From Trochalopteron elliotii (Eukaryota; Chordata; Aves; Passeriformes; Leiothrichidae), in contig JANPWX010000034.1 in the NCBI GenBank assembly GCA_024734555.1, positions 72,107 to 136,106 of the forward strand: 64,000 nt of DNA, written 5' to 3'. Numbering within the stretch: the stretch's first letter is position 1; each line of letters opens with the position of its first letter. Positions 1-13,059 of this stretch are shown piece by piece. Under the pieces are notes generated by a model that made no database searches, was not told the DNA's origin, and saw nothing but the letters and a program-made list of their open reading frames with translations. A program made the translations under genes and the position numbers.

Positions 1-2860
1 TCTTGGGAGCTGTGAATGAGCCCATCCTGAAGGCTGAGGAAGAGTCAGCTCAAGACATCTGTCATCAGGCCACCGTGCTGGCAGGCAGCAGATAGTGAAG
101 GCAGAGGAGTGCTGAAGGTTCTCTGAAGTGGGAAAGATTGTACCCAACAGGAGTGAGGTCTTCTGGTGAATCCTGCTTGGCTGTGGTGGTGTGGGCAGAC
201 TGTTGTGGCCCTAGGGCTGCTAAGGGACCACAGCTGTCCCTGAAGAACTGAAGGAATGGAAAAGGAAAACCAGAGGGAAAGACCCACTCCCAGACAGGCA
301 TCTAGAGATGGGAGGGAGACACATCTGACTTCAGACTCCCTGAAGAAATTCAAATGAGCCCCAGGTGAAGAAGGTTGCTCTTCAGAAGAACTGGCAGAGC
401 AAAGGAGACAGAATGAAGGAATTCACTGGCTCACATTACCCTGGCATTGGTCAACGTTCTGGACACTGCAGGTTAAATCTCATTACAAGGACATGAGGAA
501 AGCAGGCTCTCTGCTGTGCACTGGCTGGGGTGGATTGTAGAAGGTATTGCAGGCATAGAAGGGGCCACCCCAAGTTTTGTCCTGAAATTGCTGTATCATG
601 AAGGCACATTCTGATTCAGATTTGGGACCGTGAAGGCCAAGGAGAACTGCAGTTGAACACTCTACCCTCAACACCACACTTCAGCCCCTCCTCTGGCACG
701 TGGATTTTCAGTGCACACAGTCTTAGTCTTCCAAATCACCTTCCTAAGGGGCCACAGGCAAGAAATATCCACTGAGGTAAGAGCTTGTGTAGCTGCAGGG
801 CTGCACAGTCAAAAGTAACACAACAGTAGTAAATCAAAATTCTTCATCACAGTGAACCTGTCTCTCCCTAGGAAGTCCTCTGGATGATACTAACCTTGGA
901 GCTGACATTAGATTTACAGCTCAATTCCCTTGGGTAATGATGCTGATTACATCCATACCAAAAGAGCAAAGCAAGTTCATTTCCTTCCCCTCTGCAGTGA
1001 GACTTCAGTCAGGGCTGCCACAGGAAAGCCCATGACAAGTTCCTGAATTGCTTTAGACATTTGGCAGCTCCAGAGCCCTTTGTAAAGGATAGAAATCTTC
1101 CACTGCTCCAGAGCAACTGACAGTTGAAGAAAAATGATCAGCCAAATTCTTTGTTGTAGCCACTCCATATACCAAGATAAGTAGTGTGATTAAACTGATT
1201 TATCGTGCTTGGATAACCAACTGCTTTTCTCTCCCAATATAGGATCTACAGAACAGGTACTCAATTGCTTAATGAAATGAAACAACGCTCCTCCTGTTGA
1301 CAGCAATATTACTTAAATGTAAGCAAAGGAATCCCAAAATATTGGTTTAAGGCGCATTCACCTTTCACATGTGGCTTGAGTCAAAAATTCTGGGACTCAG
1401 ACTGAGTGATTTTGCTGGGACAGGTATTTAGCATGGGACTTGTCTGCCTAGCAGGAGATAGCTACAGTGGAGTTATGTCCCTGTGAGTTACACTAAAGAC
1501 TCACTTTCCTGTCAATGCAGAACTCATCTATCATTCAATGGACTCTAAGACACAATAATCTTACTGTAGAATAGACATCTAAAATATATCAGATGAATCA
1601 TCTCTGAAAATGTGTGGTTCCCCACAATTTATCTAAATCTGCACTTGCAGCTAAGGTTGCCTGAGAACCAAGAAAACCAAGCACAGAGGAAATCCACTTA
1701 AATGATAAGCAAAATTCTCAAGTACCCTATCCATGCTGTTACAGAGACCTTGCCCTGCTCTAAGCTCTTGCACTAATTGCTACTTTAACAACTCCCACAC
1801 TTAAATCAGAGGGTCAATGGTCACCAGGTGAATCAGTGCAAAGAGAAAGGGCAGGGAATAAGGCTCTTCTGACAGCTCTTGTTGGCTGTCACTAAACTAT
1901 TAATTCCCAAGGCCTTTTGATAACCAGGGGTAAGCAGGCTGCTGATAGTTTTCAATGATACTTGATTTAAAGCTGCAAAGCTTTTGGTTTCTTGGCGTCC
2001 TGTCAGGAATTTGACCACCAGCAAGGCTGGAAACAAGTGCTGCTGGCAAATACTCTTGGCAGGGACCATTCATAACCAACACAGCTCAGCACAGCCTTTG
2101 AAGGAGCACACCTGAAGGGGATTGCTCAGGGCAATCCTGTTCAAGCACATTTGCACTGTACATAAATCTGATGACGATCCTAAAGAGGCAAAAAGCTTTA
2201 GGGGTAGTTGAGACACTGTTCAAGGCGGTGTCATGAGCATTACCCAGGTCAAGACTCAGACTGAGGGCTGTGGTACAGGTCCCCAGGTACCTTGGGAATA
2301 TGAATGTATCAGCATCTCTACTATAACTGCATTATTTCGCATATAGAATCTGAGAGCTTAATAGATTGAGTAATTTTGGTGATTCACAGAGAAATACTGA
2401 CTATTTTGAGTATATGTTTAAATATCTTGTTCTGTTGAGCCTTCACTACATATTCTGAGAAAAAAAACCCTGTGGTTTCTGAGGTAATCCTTGGTGCTAA
2501 TCTGCAGCATTTCTCCTCACATGTTTTGTCTCTTGTTTTTTAGGACAGCCAGACAGCTTTCTTTGGGAACAGCAATACAGGCAACTCTCACCATATGCTG
2601 TGTGGGTTCCCTCTTTCTACTCCTCAAAGGAACTGACAGCCTTGCCAGAAAGGAAACAAAACAGTGTACTTTACATACACAAAAAGAGAATTTGAAGGTT
2701 TTATTCAGGATCAGAATTTTTTAAAAAATTATAATCTTACATAGGAAAATTCAACAGAGAAATCTCAGAATAATTCAAAACTTGGAATATTGGTGACCCA
2801 CTTTCCCACTTGGGTCAATGTACCATTCCCCTTTGGTTTCTTCTCTGAATGCAGAGGAGC

Positions 2861-2882
2861 TTGGACCATTGGAATGGTCCAA
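2861..2882. repeat. Perfect inverted repeat (10-bp arms, 2-bp spacer)
   Basis: The left arm TTGGACCATT is followed by GG and then by its exact reverse complement AATGGTCCAA. The flanking bases do not extend the pairing. The spacer is too short for a normal RNA hairpin loop unless inner pairs open, so the unit is better viewed as a near-perfect palindrome in DNA. No larger repeat surrounds it. Confidence 0.85.
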
Positions 2883-3574
2883 ACAGAGGTAAAAGTTTTA
2901 TACCTTCTGTTTAAAAGTCAACACTTCTTTACTGGAAACATGGTTTGACTAACCATTCTCTAGTGATTTTTATTCCTGGTATGATGTGAGGCTGAACATT
3001 TTCATTAGAGTAGCTGACTTGTGCACTATTCTGTTTCCTCTGAAAAAAACAGTCAGCTCCCCCTTACAGAATCTCAGATGATCATAAACAGAATCCCACC
3101 ACCCCTGTGCAAATATTTGCACCATGTCGGTGGGAGCTGTAGGTGTGCACAGCTGAAGAGTTGTACCTGTAAAACATCAGTATTGCTAATGTGAGGATTG
3201 CTGTTCTCTGTTTCACCTCATGCCTTCTGCTTTTAACTACTTTGTCTGCTCTCCCAGAGGATGTAATTTGGTTACTTACTCAGCTGACATCAAAGGTGTT
3301 CTTCTGAGGTTTACAGTGCCAACACTTAGCAGAATTTCTGCCCTCCTGAAAAATGATTGTGTAAGATAAAGCACTGCTGAAGGCAGTTGGCCCTTGGCTA
3401 CCTGGGCTGTGGGTTTTCCATGCCAGAACTTCAGAGCTGACTCAGCTCTAACTGAGCTCTTTGAGGAAGCACATGGAGATACAGCTCCATTGTTTCCAGG
3501 GACAGAAATAAGGTCATTCATTTTTTGGGCTGTGTCAACTTGACTTAAAAACCTGTTCAGAATAAAAGTCACTC

Positions 3575-3588
3575 TATATATATATATA
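3575..3588. repeat. Short (TA)n run
   Basis: About seven TA dinucleotides in a row. It is short and probably of no consequence beyond possible length polymorphism. Confidence 0.8.
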
Positions 3589-3867
3589 AAGTTGACACAG
3601 GTGCTCCTGCTAAGAACTGGTTGGGCTGAGATCTGGACCACAACTCTACAGTTCCACATTCAACCAGCTTAGCTTGAGCTGGGATCATTATTTCCAACCT
3701 TGACAGATCAAGGCACAGATCAAGATCCTGGCTCCTGCTAAGAATCACAATCTAGATAAAAAAGTTCTCTGCCAGGATCACCTCCAAGATAACTGTGCAG
3801 GACACTAAGGCTATGAGTGGCCTCAGGACATCTAAGCATTCACCTGGAGCTGGTTGGAGTGCACTGA

Positions 3868-4267
3868 NNNNNNNNNNNNNNNNNNNNNNNNNNNNNNNNN
3901 NNNNNNNNNNNNNNNNNNNNNNNNNNNNNNNNNNNNNNNNNNNNNNNNNNNNNNNNNNNNNNNNNNNNNNNNNNNNNNNNNNNNNNNNNNNNNNNNNNNN
4001 NNNNNNNNNNNNNNNNNNNNNNNNNNNNNNNNNNNNNNNNNNNNNNNNNNNNNNNNNNNNNNNNNNNNNNNNNNNNNNNNNNNNNNNNNNNNNNNNNNNN
4101 NNNNNNNNNNNNNNNNNNNNNNNNNNNNNNNNNNNNNNNNNNNNNNNNNNNNNNNNNNNNNNNNNNNNNNNNNNNNNNNNNNNNNNNNNNNNNNNNNNNN
4201 NNNNNNNNNNNNNNNNNNNNNNNNNNNNNNNNNNNNNNNNNNNNNNNNNNNNNNNNNNNNNNNNNNN
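3868..4267. other. Assembly gap (400 N)
   Basis: A continuous run of 400 unknown bases. Nothing can be said about its content. The flanks show no shared repeat that would explain the break. Open frames that appear to cross it are artefacts of translating N. Confidence 0.99.
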
Positions 4268-4459
4268 CACACATTTACACTCTGCCTTGGCTTGGAATTG
4301 ATTCCTCCAGGAATACAAAGTGTGGAGAACACAGTGCTAGTGCCTACACAGCAGCCTGCCATGGCCTAGGGTCAGCAGGGAACATCACATAAGCTTGAAT
4401 GACACCGTCCATGCCAGGGTGCTACCAGGGATTTGCTCTTTTCCAGAGTATTCCAACAT

Positions 4460-4700
4460 GCCAACACCCTGGGTGATGGAGTGGTGACTGTGGTGCCACA
4501 GTGACACTCTGGTTAATGAGGTGTAATGGTTGTAACCACACAAATCTCTGCTGCTAATTATAATGTAAGCTGAGTAATAAATAGATGCTTCTTCGGTCTC
4601 ACATTTAGCAATTCAGGTGATAGATATTACTGTAGTAGACTACATGTAAATCTGCTGGCAGATTACAAATGTGCTTTTTCTGATAAGCATACCATCCATT
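4460..4700. promoter_or_regulatory. Possible conserved non-coding element
   Basis: The block is AT-rich but not low in complexity. It contains TAAT-core and TAATTA-like homeodomain motifs, for example near 4,555-4,562, and no repeat similarity. This is an impression from texture only; without an alignment it is a guess. Confidence 0.15.
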
Positions 4701-5422
4701 TTACTCTTCCTACCTTCTAGATTAAGTTTTTTAGGAAAACAAAAACATTTAAGAGTCTCAAAATGTAAAGTTGCGAAGGACATTTTGCCTACTGCATTTT
4801 TCTAAATGAATTTTGCTAGCACCATGTTAATACAGTAAGGTGCCTCCAAAAGCCAAGTTCATTGCAAATACATTGTATCAATTAATTTTCTATTAAAAAC
4901 ACGTTCAATATCAAATCTTCATCTACGTACAAGCACAGAAGTAAATTTTCCTTGTTGAGGAAATATGTGCATCCACTTTTATGCTTGCAAGTCAGATTGA
5001 AGGAACAATTTAAGTAGTAACTTTTTGTTTGGACAAAAGGCCAGGTTTAGAGAACACAGACATCTTAATTTTCTTATGAAGTCACAGCTGGGTTGCCTGA
5101 GGTTTCTCATGCAATTTTGCCATTGTGAGGTTGCATTAGATTGTTTTTCCAGGCAGTTTTCCTACAGCTGTGATGAAGTTGATTTATGACCCATCTACTT
5201 CTACATGTTGTAGCAGCAATATTAGCCAAGCTTCTTCAGAATATGTCCAGTCTCAGACTCTCTTACTCAGAGGAATTGTATTTACTCCATACTCCTGCAT
5301 GGAGCTTGGAGTAAGCTTTATTCCCTTTATCATGAATAGGTAGAGGACGAAGTTGAAGGAATGTTTCTTAGGCACTGTCTCTCACATAGATCTTAAAGTA
5401 ATGGTGAGACTGCCCTTAAAGG

Positions 5423-5434
5423 AAAAAAAAAAAA
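5423..5434 (+). repeat. A12 homopolymer
   Basis: Twelve consecutive A, with a second A-rich run about 20 bp downstream. No retroposed sequence precedes it, so it is not read as a poly(A) tail. Confidence 0.8.
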
Positions 5435-7545
5435 TCTTTTCTTCAGAAGCAAAAAAAATCTTCACAGGAAGTTAACTGACAGAAGGGGATAGGATGCCAT
5501 CCCTTCTCCCCACTCCTGTGAATTTCATGATGATGAAAAGAGAAGTAAATGAATTCTTCTGTTTCTTTCCCATTGGGAAGTTCATTCTTGGTCTCTGGAA
5601 TCAGGGACAGCTGGGCAATATGTCCCTTGTATGTGGCTCATCCCTTCCCTGGGTCTCATGGAGTGAGCACCAGAGCTGCAGCTCCACTGTGGCCAACTCA
5701 AAATACAATTAGAGAAGAGAAGTGATGTGCTCTAAATGGAACTACATGTCACAGAAATGAAATGTCCATAAGCTAAATTCTGAACCAGGCAGAGAAGTGC
5801 TGTGGGGAAGTTCCAAGCATAAAATATTTTATCTAAAATGAAGAAAGGAGCTCATTCATTTCACAGTGTGAGCAAAGCTTGTCACTGAAGAAATCATATT
5901 TTGTAATATTTTTCCTGCACTGTGTGTTTGCTACCTTCACTTTTGAGAGCTCAGTGCTCTCTGTGTGATACCTGAAACATCCTGCATGACTTTCAGATGC
6001 ATTAATTGTGAAACTGGTGAAAAAGAAATAGACAGTGACAGAAAAGTGCAGCAAAAAATAATTGCGGGTGGTTTGAGCAGAGAAAGAAAACAATACAAGG
6101 AAATCTGCAGATAGACATATCTCAATGATTACTTTCTGATTTGTTTGATGCCTGATAATTGGCAGAGCTTCACTCTCAAGAGTAAGCAGGGAAAAGAGGA
6201 GGGGGAGAGTGTGAGATAAAATCAGATGGAGAGGGTTTGGTTGCCAATCATTTTCATAATTTTCATCTCCCAGCATTAAGCTTTTGTATCTTTGTTACTC
6301 TAGTGGAGATAGATAAGGTAAGCACACAGAAACCTTAGTTTTATCACCACATATCCTTACAGAAGACAGGTAAAATAGCCACTTCCTTAATAAAACAGGA
6401 TTATGATGGAAGGGGCTGGGATAAGTGGTTTCTAAGGACTCCTCCTTTGGGAAGAGGCAGGGTTTGCAGTGCTGGCTTAGCAAACAGAATGCCAGGAACA
6501 GCAGCAGCTCTTCCCAGCTCCCCTTGGATCAGCAGCACTGGTGTTTGCTCATTTTCATGGATCACTGGGGCTTGGGAAGCTGATCCCAAGTTCCTGGGGT
6601 TCTGCCTCTCTGCCAGTGCTGGCACACAGGTGGTTACACTCCCAGGGGCCTGGGGACAGTGAGGGGGGACAGTCTGGGGACATTTGTACCCCTGTGCTGC
6701 CGATGCCAAGAGGAGAGAGGGGTTTCCACCAGTGTTAAGCATCTTAGTTAATTATCCTGGATGTCAGGAAGGGTTAAATATGAGCTGAACCATCTCCTCA
6801 ATTCAAACTCTAGTTGTGCTTGAGAAAAAAGACTGAATGGAATCTATAATGGGACTGGAAAAGTCCTGATTTAGCTACATTTTTAAGCATATATATACTT
6901 TTTCAGCAAATGTATCATAAGGAGTTGTTTATACAGTGCTGAATTAGGGCCAAGTTTCCCTCTTGATATGAGATTGTGATTTTTGTTTTTCGACTACATC
7001 CCAGTGGAAAGAAGCTAGACACCATTTTTGTTAATAAACTTTAGAACCTGAGAACAGACCATAATAATTTGGCTTTGATTTTCTCATAGGATTTAAATTG
7101 AAAAAAGAAAAAGACAATGGTGCTTTTTATCTCCTCTAAAGTTTATTGATTTCTAGGAGAAATGCCTTTTCCTTTCAGAAAATCAGAGGATGCTTTCTGG
7201 GGAAGGGTGAATATTCAAAGGGTTAGATAGTAAAATCCTACATTACCAGGATGCATCTTATTTCAGCATGGCATCTTGTTAAAACAAATGGAGATGAAGT
7301 GAAAGCAAAGTCTTGCCAAAGTTGTGTTGACAGTACCCCTGACTCTTAATGCAGAAGACAGCCCTAACATTAGAGGATTTATGTTCTTTAGAAAGAGAAA
7401 GAAATCACACTGGAAGTCGACCCAAGTAATCTCAGTTCAAACTGGAATGAAATTCTTCTCTGATACCTTATTCTTTAGAAAGCTTAAGCTGAAGCCCCTG
7501 TTTGGGGTCATGTAATTATCAAGTCAAACATGACTGCACTGAGGA

Positions 7546-7586
7546 TATGTTGTCCCTCCAATATATTGTCCCTCCAATATATTGTC
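7546..7586. repeat. Short tandem duplication, 16-bp unit
   Basis: A unit containing TTGTCCCTCCAATATA occurs twice in direct succession, with part of a third copy. It is probably a recent replication-slippage duplication, since the copies are nearly identical. Confidence 0.8.
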
Positions 7587-8368
7587 ATGTGAAAATGATC
7601 GTCTTTCTAATTGCAAATAAATAATAATAAATGGCAAACATATAGTAACAGTAAATAATATATTGGAGTAAATCCTGCATCCCTATAGTCCTACTCAGAC
7701 CAGAAATAAGAGCAGCTTCAGAAACCTGGAGGACTTTAATTGCTAAATGAAACATTTGGTCCCCTATTTTGTCCTCTTTGGTGTCCCTCATTATTCCAAT
7801 TCCCAAACAGATACTGTTTAGCCCAGAAACTTGTGTTTGTTCGTAACATTTATTTCAGAAAGCTGTGCCGCCTTTAAGGACAAGCAAGTAGAAAATCCAT
7901 CATTTCCTTGGGGAATTTTCCCAGTTACATCATCACATTAATACAAAACATGTCCTTTTTTCAAATTCAACTTTGTCTTCACTTCCAGGTATTGGCTCTT
8001 GTTATCCTTTTTTAGGCTGAAGAGCCTTTTCAGAAGCAGGACATTTTCTGTACATCAGTACTCCCACAACAGCAGTCCAAGTGGAATCTGATCTCTTCCA
8101 TTTGCTGGGTGGGGGAACCAAAGCATCCTGGTTTCTCTAACACTAAAAAGATTTTTGTACCTTCTACTTGAAATCTACCTTTTCAAATTAATGTAGTGTG
8201 AAATATGGACTAAGAGCTATGAGGAACAAATTCAGTAGATGGGGAATTTGCTTTCCAACTTGGTTTCTTTTATCATCTTTTTACTTTCTTTTCCTCTTCA
8301 GGAAATATGGCTTTAATGGAAAAAAAATACATTTGTTCAAAACATTTGGGTATTTTCTAAGAGATCAG

Positions 8369-8384
8369 CTGTGCTGCAGCACAG
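8369..8384. repeat. 16-bp perfect palindrome
   Basis: CTGTGCTGCAGCACAG reads the same on both strands. It is isolated and no function is implied. Confidence 0.8.
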
Positions 8385-11300
8385 GTGCAGAGGCTTTGGT
8401 GTGTGTTGGGCGTATTGAAACAACCAGAAACAAAGCTGTGCATTTGCCCAGCACATTCTGGATGGGAACATGGGCCCTCAGCTGCAGCTGAAGCCCTGCT
8501 TCTGTATATTTTTGCTCAGCCCTCTGCAATTCAGCAGTTGTGGAGGTGTCTGCAATCTACATGGTCATGCTTGTGTGTCAACAAAAGGCTCATCCCTTTG
8601 CAGGTCAGATTACCAAAGCCATTCTTATTACTGTAAAGAAGTCAAACTCACTGTTTTCAATCCAAGCTTTCTGGGAATTCACTGTGGGAAGACTTTCACT
8701 GAGCTGACTGAGAAGGAACAGAATGAAACTTGATGCTGCATGTTTATTGCCTCCAAGTGCTTTATTCATAAGAACTTTAGCAATGGCATCAGAGGAGAAA
8801 CACACTGCTCCTGCACAGGTGCTTAAGGATTATCTACAATTTAGGGTCCTGTGTGGACTCTGTGTGAGCAGCTAAATCAAAGGCTTTTGTCTCCAACACG
8901 TAAGAAGACTACCTGACCCAATAGTCCATAGCAACTTTAAGAAGCAAACAATAAGGGTTGAAAGGATTGAATTTCAAGTCAAGGGACTGTTGCATTTAAA
9001 ATCCTTCTGACTTCAAAGAAGGTTTAAGATAAGTACTTCATAACTTGGTTTATAATCTTACTAATTCCTGTTGCTCCATTGTTACACAGGTTTTATATTC
9101 AGAGTCCTCAGCACAGTGTGACCCTGCACCAGTGGAGACCTTTAGATGTAGCCCTCATGCTACATTACAAAAGTTCATTTCACAAGTCCTGCTAAGCACC
9201 CAATACAATGAGATCAGGCACCAAAGTTTTCCTGTTGTTCCTTAATTTATCTGAGCTATTACCTACAGAGCTTCCACACCTCCCACAAGCTAACTAAGCA
9301 AAGGCTATATTTTTCAGATACTAATTTACTTGTTGTGAAGCACTTAACTTTTAATCTTAGTGGAGCATGACTATTTTAGGAGACATTCAGGAATTTTGTG
9401 GTTCAGCAGTGATTAGCTGTACCCTCCATTTCCAATACATGGATTTTGCAGTGCAAAGGAAAATTACTAAATGGACCAGAAAACCGGTGAAAGTTCTGGG
9501 ATCACAGAATAGTATTATTGCCTAGTTCTTACAAAATTATCACTCCTAGAGATATCAAGCCTAGACTTTCTATGAAGAAAAAAAGAAAAAAAGAGAAAGA
9601 ATGACTTAGTTGTGAAATGCTGATGAGGCAGATAGAATTCAGCTGCTTAGAACAGGCTCTGTCAGACTGCATAACTTGTTTCACTTTTAGAAAAAAGAAG
9701 TATATTGTCCACTGATTTAGAGTTAAGACTGGAAACGAAGTTTGCAGATAAGGAAAGCTACAAATGTAAAACCAGCATAATTATTTTATACACACCTTCA
9801 TCTCCCTGATCTCCATTCAATTAAAAAAGTTTAATTATTGGTCTAGTTACTCAGCATTATGAGGAATCATTAGGTGTTAGGGAATCCATTGCTGCCTCAA
9901 GTCCTGAAGAGAGAGTACCTGCTCCACAGAAGACAGACCCTCAACCTGCTCACCTCTATTTCTGCTCTCTGCTCCCCCATTTTAAAACCCTCTGGCACTC
10001 AAGCTGCAGGATTTTCTTCCAAGTATTTCAGAAGTTCCAGCTGGGTCTATCTGAAGGACAAATTACTTGTTACCTGAACCATCATTTGGCTTTATCTCTT
10101 CATCTGTTACTTTCTTGCTCTCTCTAATCAGGTTGTAGAGCCCACATATGTGGACCTTTCACATTTATGAATCTTTCACCAGCATTATTTTTCATAGAGT
10201 AAAACCTGTTTTTCTGCCCACATATGGGAGAGAAGGGATCCTTTTGCTATTTCACTTGAGCAGAAATTTTATATGCTGCAATCGATCACCTTCTGTAAGA
10301 AACACCTGGGATGGAACAAAGATTTGAGCACAGGATTCAAAGGCAGAGGGGTGGACCTATCAGCAATTTCATACTGGTGAAAAGCTTCTCTCAGAGATCT
10401 TTAAATTTAGTTGAAAAATTAGTACATTCTCTTAAACTGTATTTATAACCTGTCTAGATCATAGAGTCCTTGTAAAGTCACTTAGAAAATTTGTGCTTTG
10501 AAAATTAGCTAATCAATCTCCCATCTGCATATCAATCCTCAATTTACCTACAGCCAATTTACTCCCTTAGCTTTTCGTTTCATGTGAAAAGGTAAAAAGC
10601 TGGCATGCAACTTAAAGAATGCTTAAATTGATAAAAAATAACATATATAAATATGGATAAAATGCATGGTTTTGTGTTTGCTTTTTTTTTAAAGAAGTGT
10701 GGTTATAGAACAAGGTAGAGGAAGCAGCTACAGGAAAAAAACACACTTCTTGAGTAGCTGAGCTTATGAGCCAAAGAAAAAGAAATCACTTTTCCTATCA
10801 GACTAAATGCACAAGCAGAATGTAAACCAAGGCCCATATTGTTGAAATCTCTGAATATCCTTTCCAGGTGCCCCATCTGCAAAAACTTGAGAGCCAGAAG
10901 ATGATCAAGACATAAAAAGGAGCTCAGAGAGAAAGAGTAAGGCCAGATGAAACAGCTGAAAAAGTGAAGTAAAACAAAAGGCATAGACTACATGGTATTC
11001 ACCAAAAACTAGGGGAATACATGTATGTATATACTGAAGTATGAAATAGGTGAGCTGCTAGGTAATACCTGGTCTTTTGTGTGAAACTGCCTTAATATCA
11101 AGAAGTAAGTGGCCTTATTATGGTGGTTTAAAGGATGGTGGCAGAGGATACAGGGAATTGGAGCCTTGGGGCAGGATGGCTGCCACACTGGGTAAATTGA
11201 TAGAAATTGTAGCATATCAAAAACTAACAGACATATTGACCAAACCTGGGATATATTAGAAGAAGTTGAGACTTTTACAGAGAAAGTAAAAGATAATGTT

Positions 11301-11599
11301 GCTCAAGTCTATTGGAGTACTTTGAAGGAATCTTGTCTGTGCATAAAAATTGTAGTTTGATGAGGGATTTCCTCACATTTCCTAAGGGCTTTCAGGAAAT
11401 GGTTTTACCAGAAATTCTTTAAAAGTTAGTTGTTTTGGAATATGATTGTGAAAAATCTTTGCCTGGACAAGTAGATGGCTGGAAGGTGGAATAAAAGGGC
11501 AGGAATGTGTAGGGTTGTTCCCAGTGCCACCCTACAGAGGGTTCCAGCATATGCACTTTTCAGATTATACACAAAAGTTGTGGAGAAGAGCCTTGTCAG

Positions 11600-12260
11600 T
11601 GAGGAGGCTTGCTGATATTTTATTATTTAGATTAGTAAAAGACAAGTGAACTGAAAAGAATTGCAGAAGAATTATAGTATTATGTGACTTCATGATTAAA
11701 TAGCAGATGAAATTTAACACCAAAGTGTGAAGTAATGAACTTCATTTAAAAAATGCCAAAAAACCCAAGCACAATCTTAACTTTGCATACATGATTATGG
11801 GCTGTGAGCTAGTTATTACTACTCAAGAAAAACATCTTGAGGTTAGAAAAGCCACTTTAATGTATCTATTAGCTGGATGCTCACTGACAGTCAAAAAAAT
11901 GAAAAATAAGAAGCAAAAGAATAGAGAATGGAACAGAAAACATCATTATGCCATTATATGAACCCATTAAATAATCCCACGTTTGAAGTAATGCATGCAA
12001 TTTTTATTCTTCCTCTTGAAAAGGATACAGACAATTGGATAATACTCAGAGGAAGTTGCAAAGGTGAACAGAGGTACAAAATTATTTTCATATAAGCCAC
12101 TAGACTGAATAGAACCACCAGCAAAGATACAAGTTGTGAATGTCACAGTGGAGGAGGCAAGGATTGCACTTCATCCTCATAATGAAGGAGTTAGAGGTCA
12201 TCAAGAAATGATGTGAGGTGGGAAGTTTAAAACAAAACCAAAAAAAGGAGTGGGTAATTT
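11600..12260 (+). mobile_element. Ancient CR1/L3-type LINE relic (ORF2 3' region)
   Basis: Read on the plus strand, the segment keeps the order of phrases typical of the 3' half of ORF2 in old CR1-like LINEs of reptiles and birds. They are a 'CAGATGAAATTTAA' block near 11,705, a block resembling the 'ACTCAAGAAAAACATCTTGAGG' region near 11,820-11,845, 'GTCAAAAAAATGAAAAATA' near 11,890, 'AATAGAGAATGGAACAGAAAA' near 11,920-11,945 followed by a 'CATTATATGAACCCATTAAA' block near 11,950, and a 'GTTTAAAACAAA' block near 12,225. All reading frames are broken and several segments are lost, so the copy is very old and inactive. The match is from remembered consensus, and the limits are approximate at both ends. 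Confidence 0.6.
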
Positions 12261-13059
12261 TTTTGTACAATGAATACTTCAGCTGTGGTAGTTTTGTCAG
12301 ACTTACAGGTGTTGTAAATGATAAAAGTTTGAATAGAGTTAAAGAAATTACTGTACAAGTTCAGGGGAGAAAAAGGATTGCTGGACAGAGGAGTCAGCCA
12401 AGTCCCAGGGCTTCCCTGGATCAGGCACAGGGGGAGGCTGGGTGGGTGCAGCTGCCTGTTCACACCCTCCTCTCTACTTGTGTGAATGCAGTAGTCAAAA
12501 ATGGCATCAAATATGTTTTTCTGCATGTCTTGGAGAGGAAAAAAAAGGCATTGGCTGAGGCACAATTCTTTCTTCATATCACCCCAAAATGGAGGAAGGT
12601 TGAACAGTTACTGTCTGGGTCAGAGAGACCGTGTTGCTAAGAAAGCTCAGCAGAAAAGACAACTTGCACCTCTTAGCAAAACCAGCACAGAGGCTCAGCC
12701 CCTGCCACCTTCTCCTGCTGGACAAACCCACATCCCAGCCCACCTCACTCTCTGAGCCCTGGCGGGTGCCCATGGCTGTGCTGTCACCGCGGGCTGCTCC
12801 CACCCCTGGGGAGTGTGAGCCCCTCCTCAGGGCTGTGCTCCCAGGAGCTTTCAGCCACTCCTTTCATCTACATCCTCACTGAAGTGCAGCATCTGGCCTG
12901 GCACTGTCACTGGGGATGTCTGGTCACCAGAACTGTCCCCTTCTCCCCAGCCATATGGAAGGTGGCAGCTTGGTGGGAGCAAGTGTGAAGAGGTTTGAGC
13001 TGCTCCTGCTCACACTCCTTTGCTCTGGCTAGAAAGTGCCTGAGTGTCTTTAACACAAT

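Larger units (their letters stand above)
1..3867. other. Unique non-coding sequence, no gene recognised
   Basis: This stretch is moderately AT-rich and has no open frame longer than 127 codons outside the N block. No frame resembles a known family, and frames overlap on both strands, as expected by chance. It contains a perfect inverted repeat (2,861-2,882), a short TA run (3,575-3,588) and a possible splice acceptor at 2,543 followed by a short open frame; these are listed separately where useful. I see no repeat-family similarity. It could be intergenic or intronic, and the sequence alone does not decide. Confidence 0.6.
4268..11599. other. Unique AT-rich non-coding sequence
   Basis: No gene or repeat family is recognised over these 7.3 kb. 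The longest uninterrupted frame (147 codons on the minus strand, 5,833-6,276) has no recognisable motif and low-complexity hydrophobic stretches. Small items inside are an A12 tract at 5,423-5,434, a 16-bp unit repeated in tandem at 7,546-7,586, a 16-bp palindrome at 8,369-8,384 and a block at about 4,460-4,700 that looks like conserved non-coding DNA. Confidence 0.55.

Noticed and set aside
847..865. Resemblance to mature miR-128 (TCACAGTGAACC then GTCTCT with one difference)
   Set aside because: The upstream sequence does not pair with it to form a hairpin precursor, and one base inside the mature region differs. It is likely coincidence.
3752..4369. Several open frames of 144-188 codons across the N block
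   Set aside because: They consist mostly of unknown residues; the lack of stops is caused by the gap.
12640..12990. GC-rich patch as a promoter or CpG island
   Set aside because: Only a few CpG dinucleotides are present, and there is no adjacent exon. It is GC-rich without being CpG-rich.
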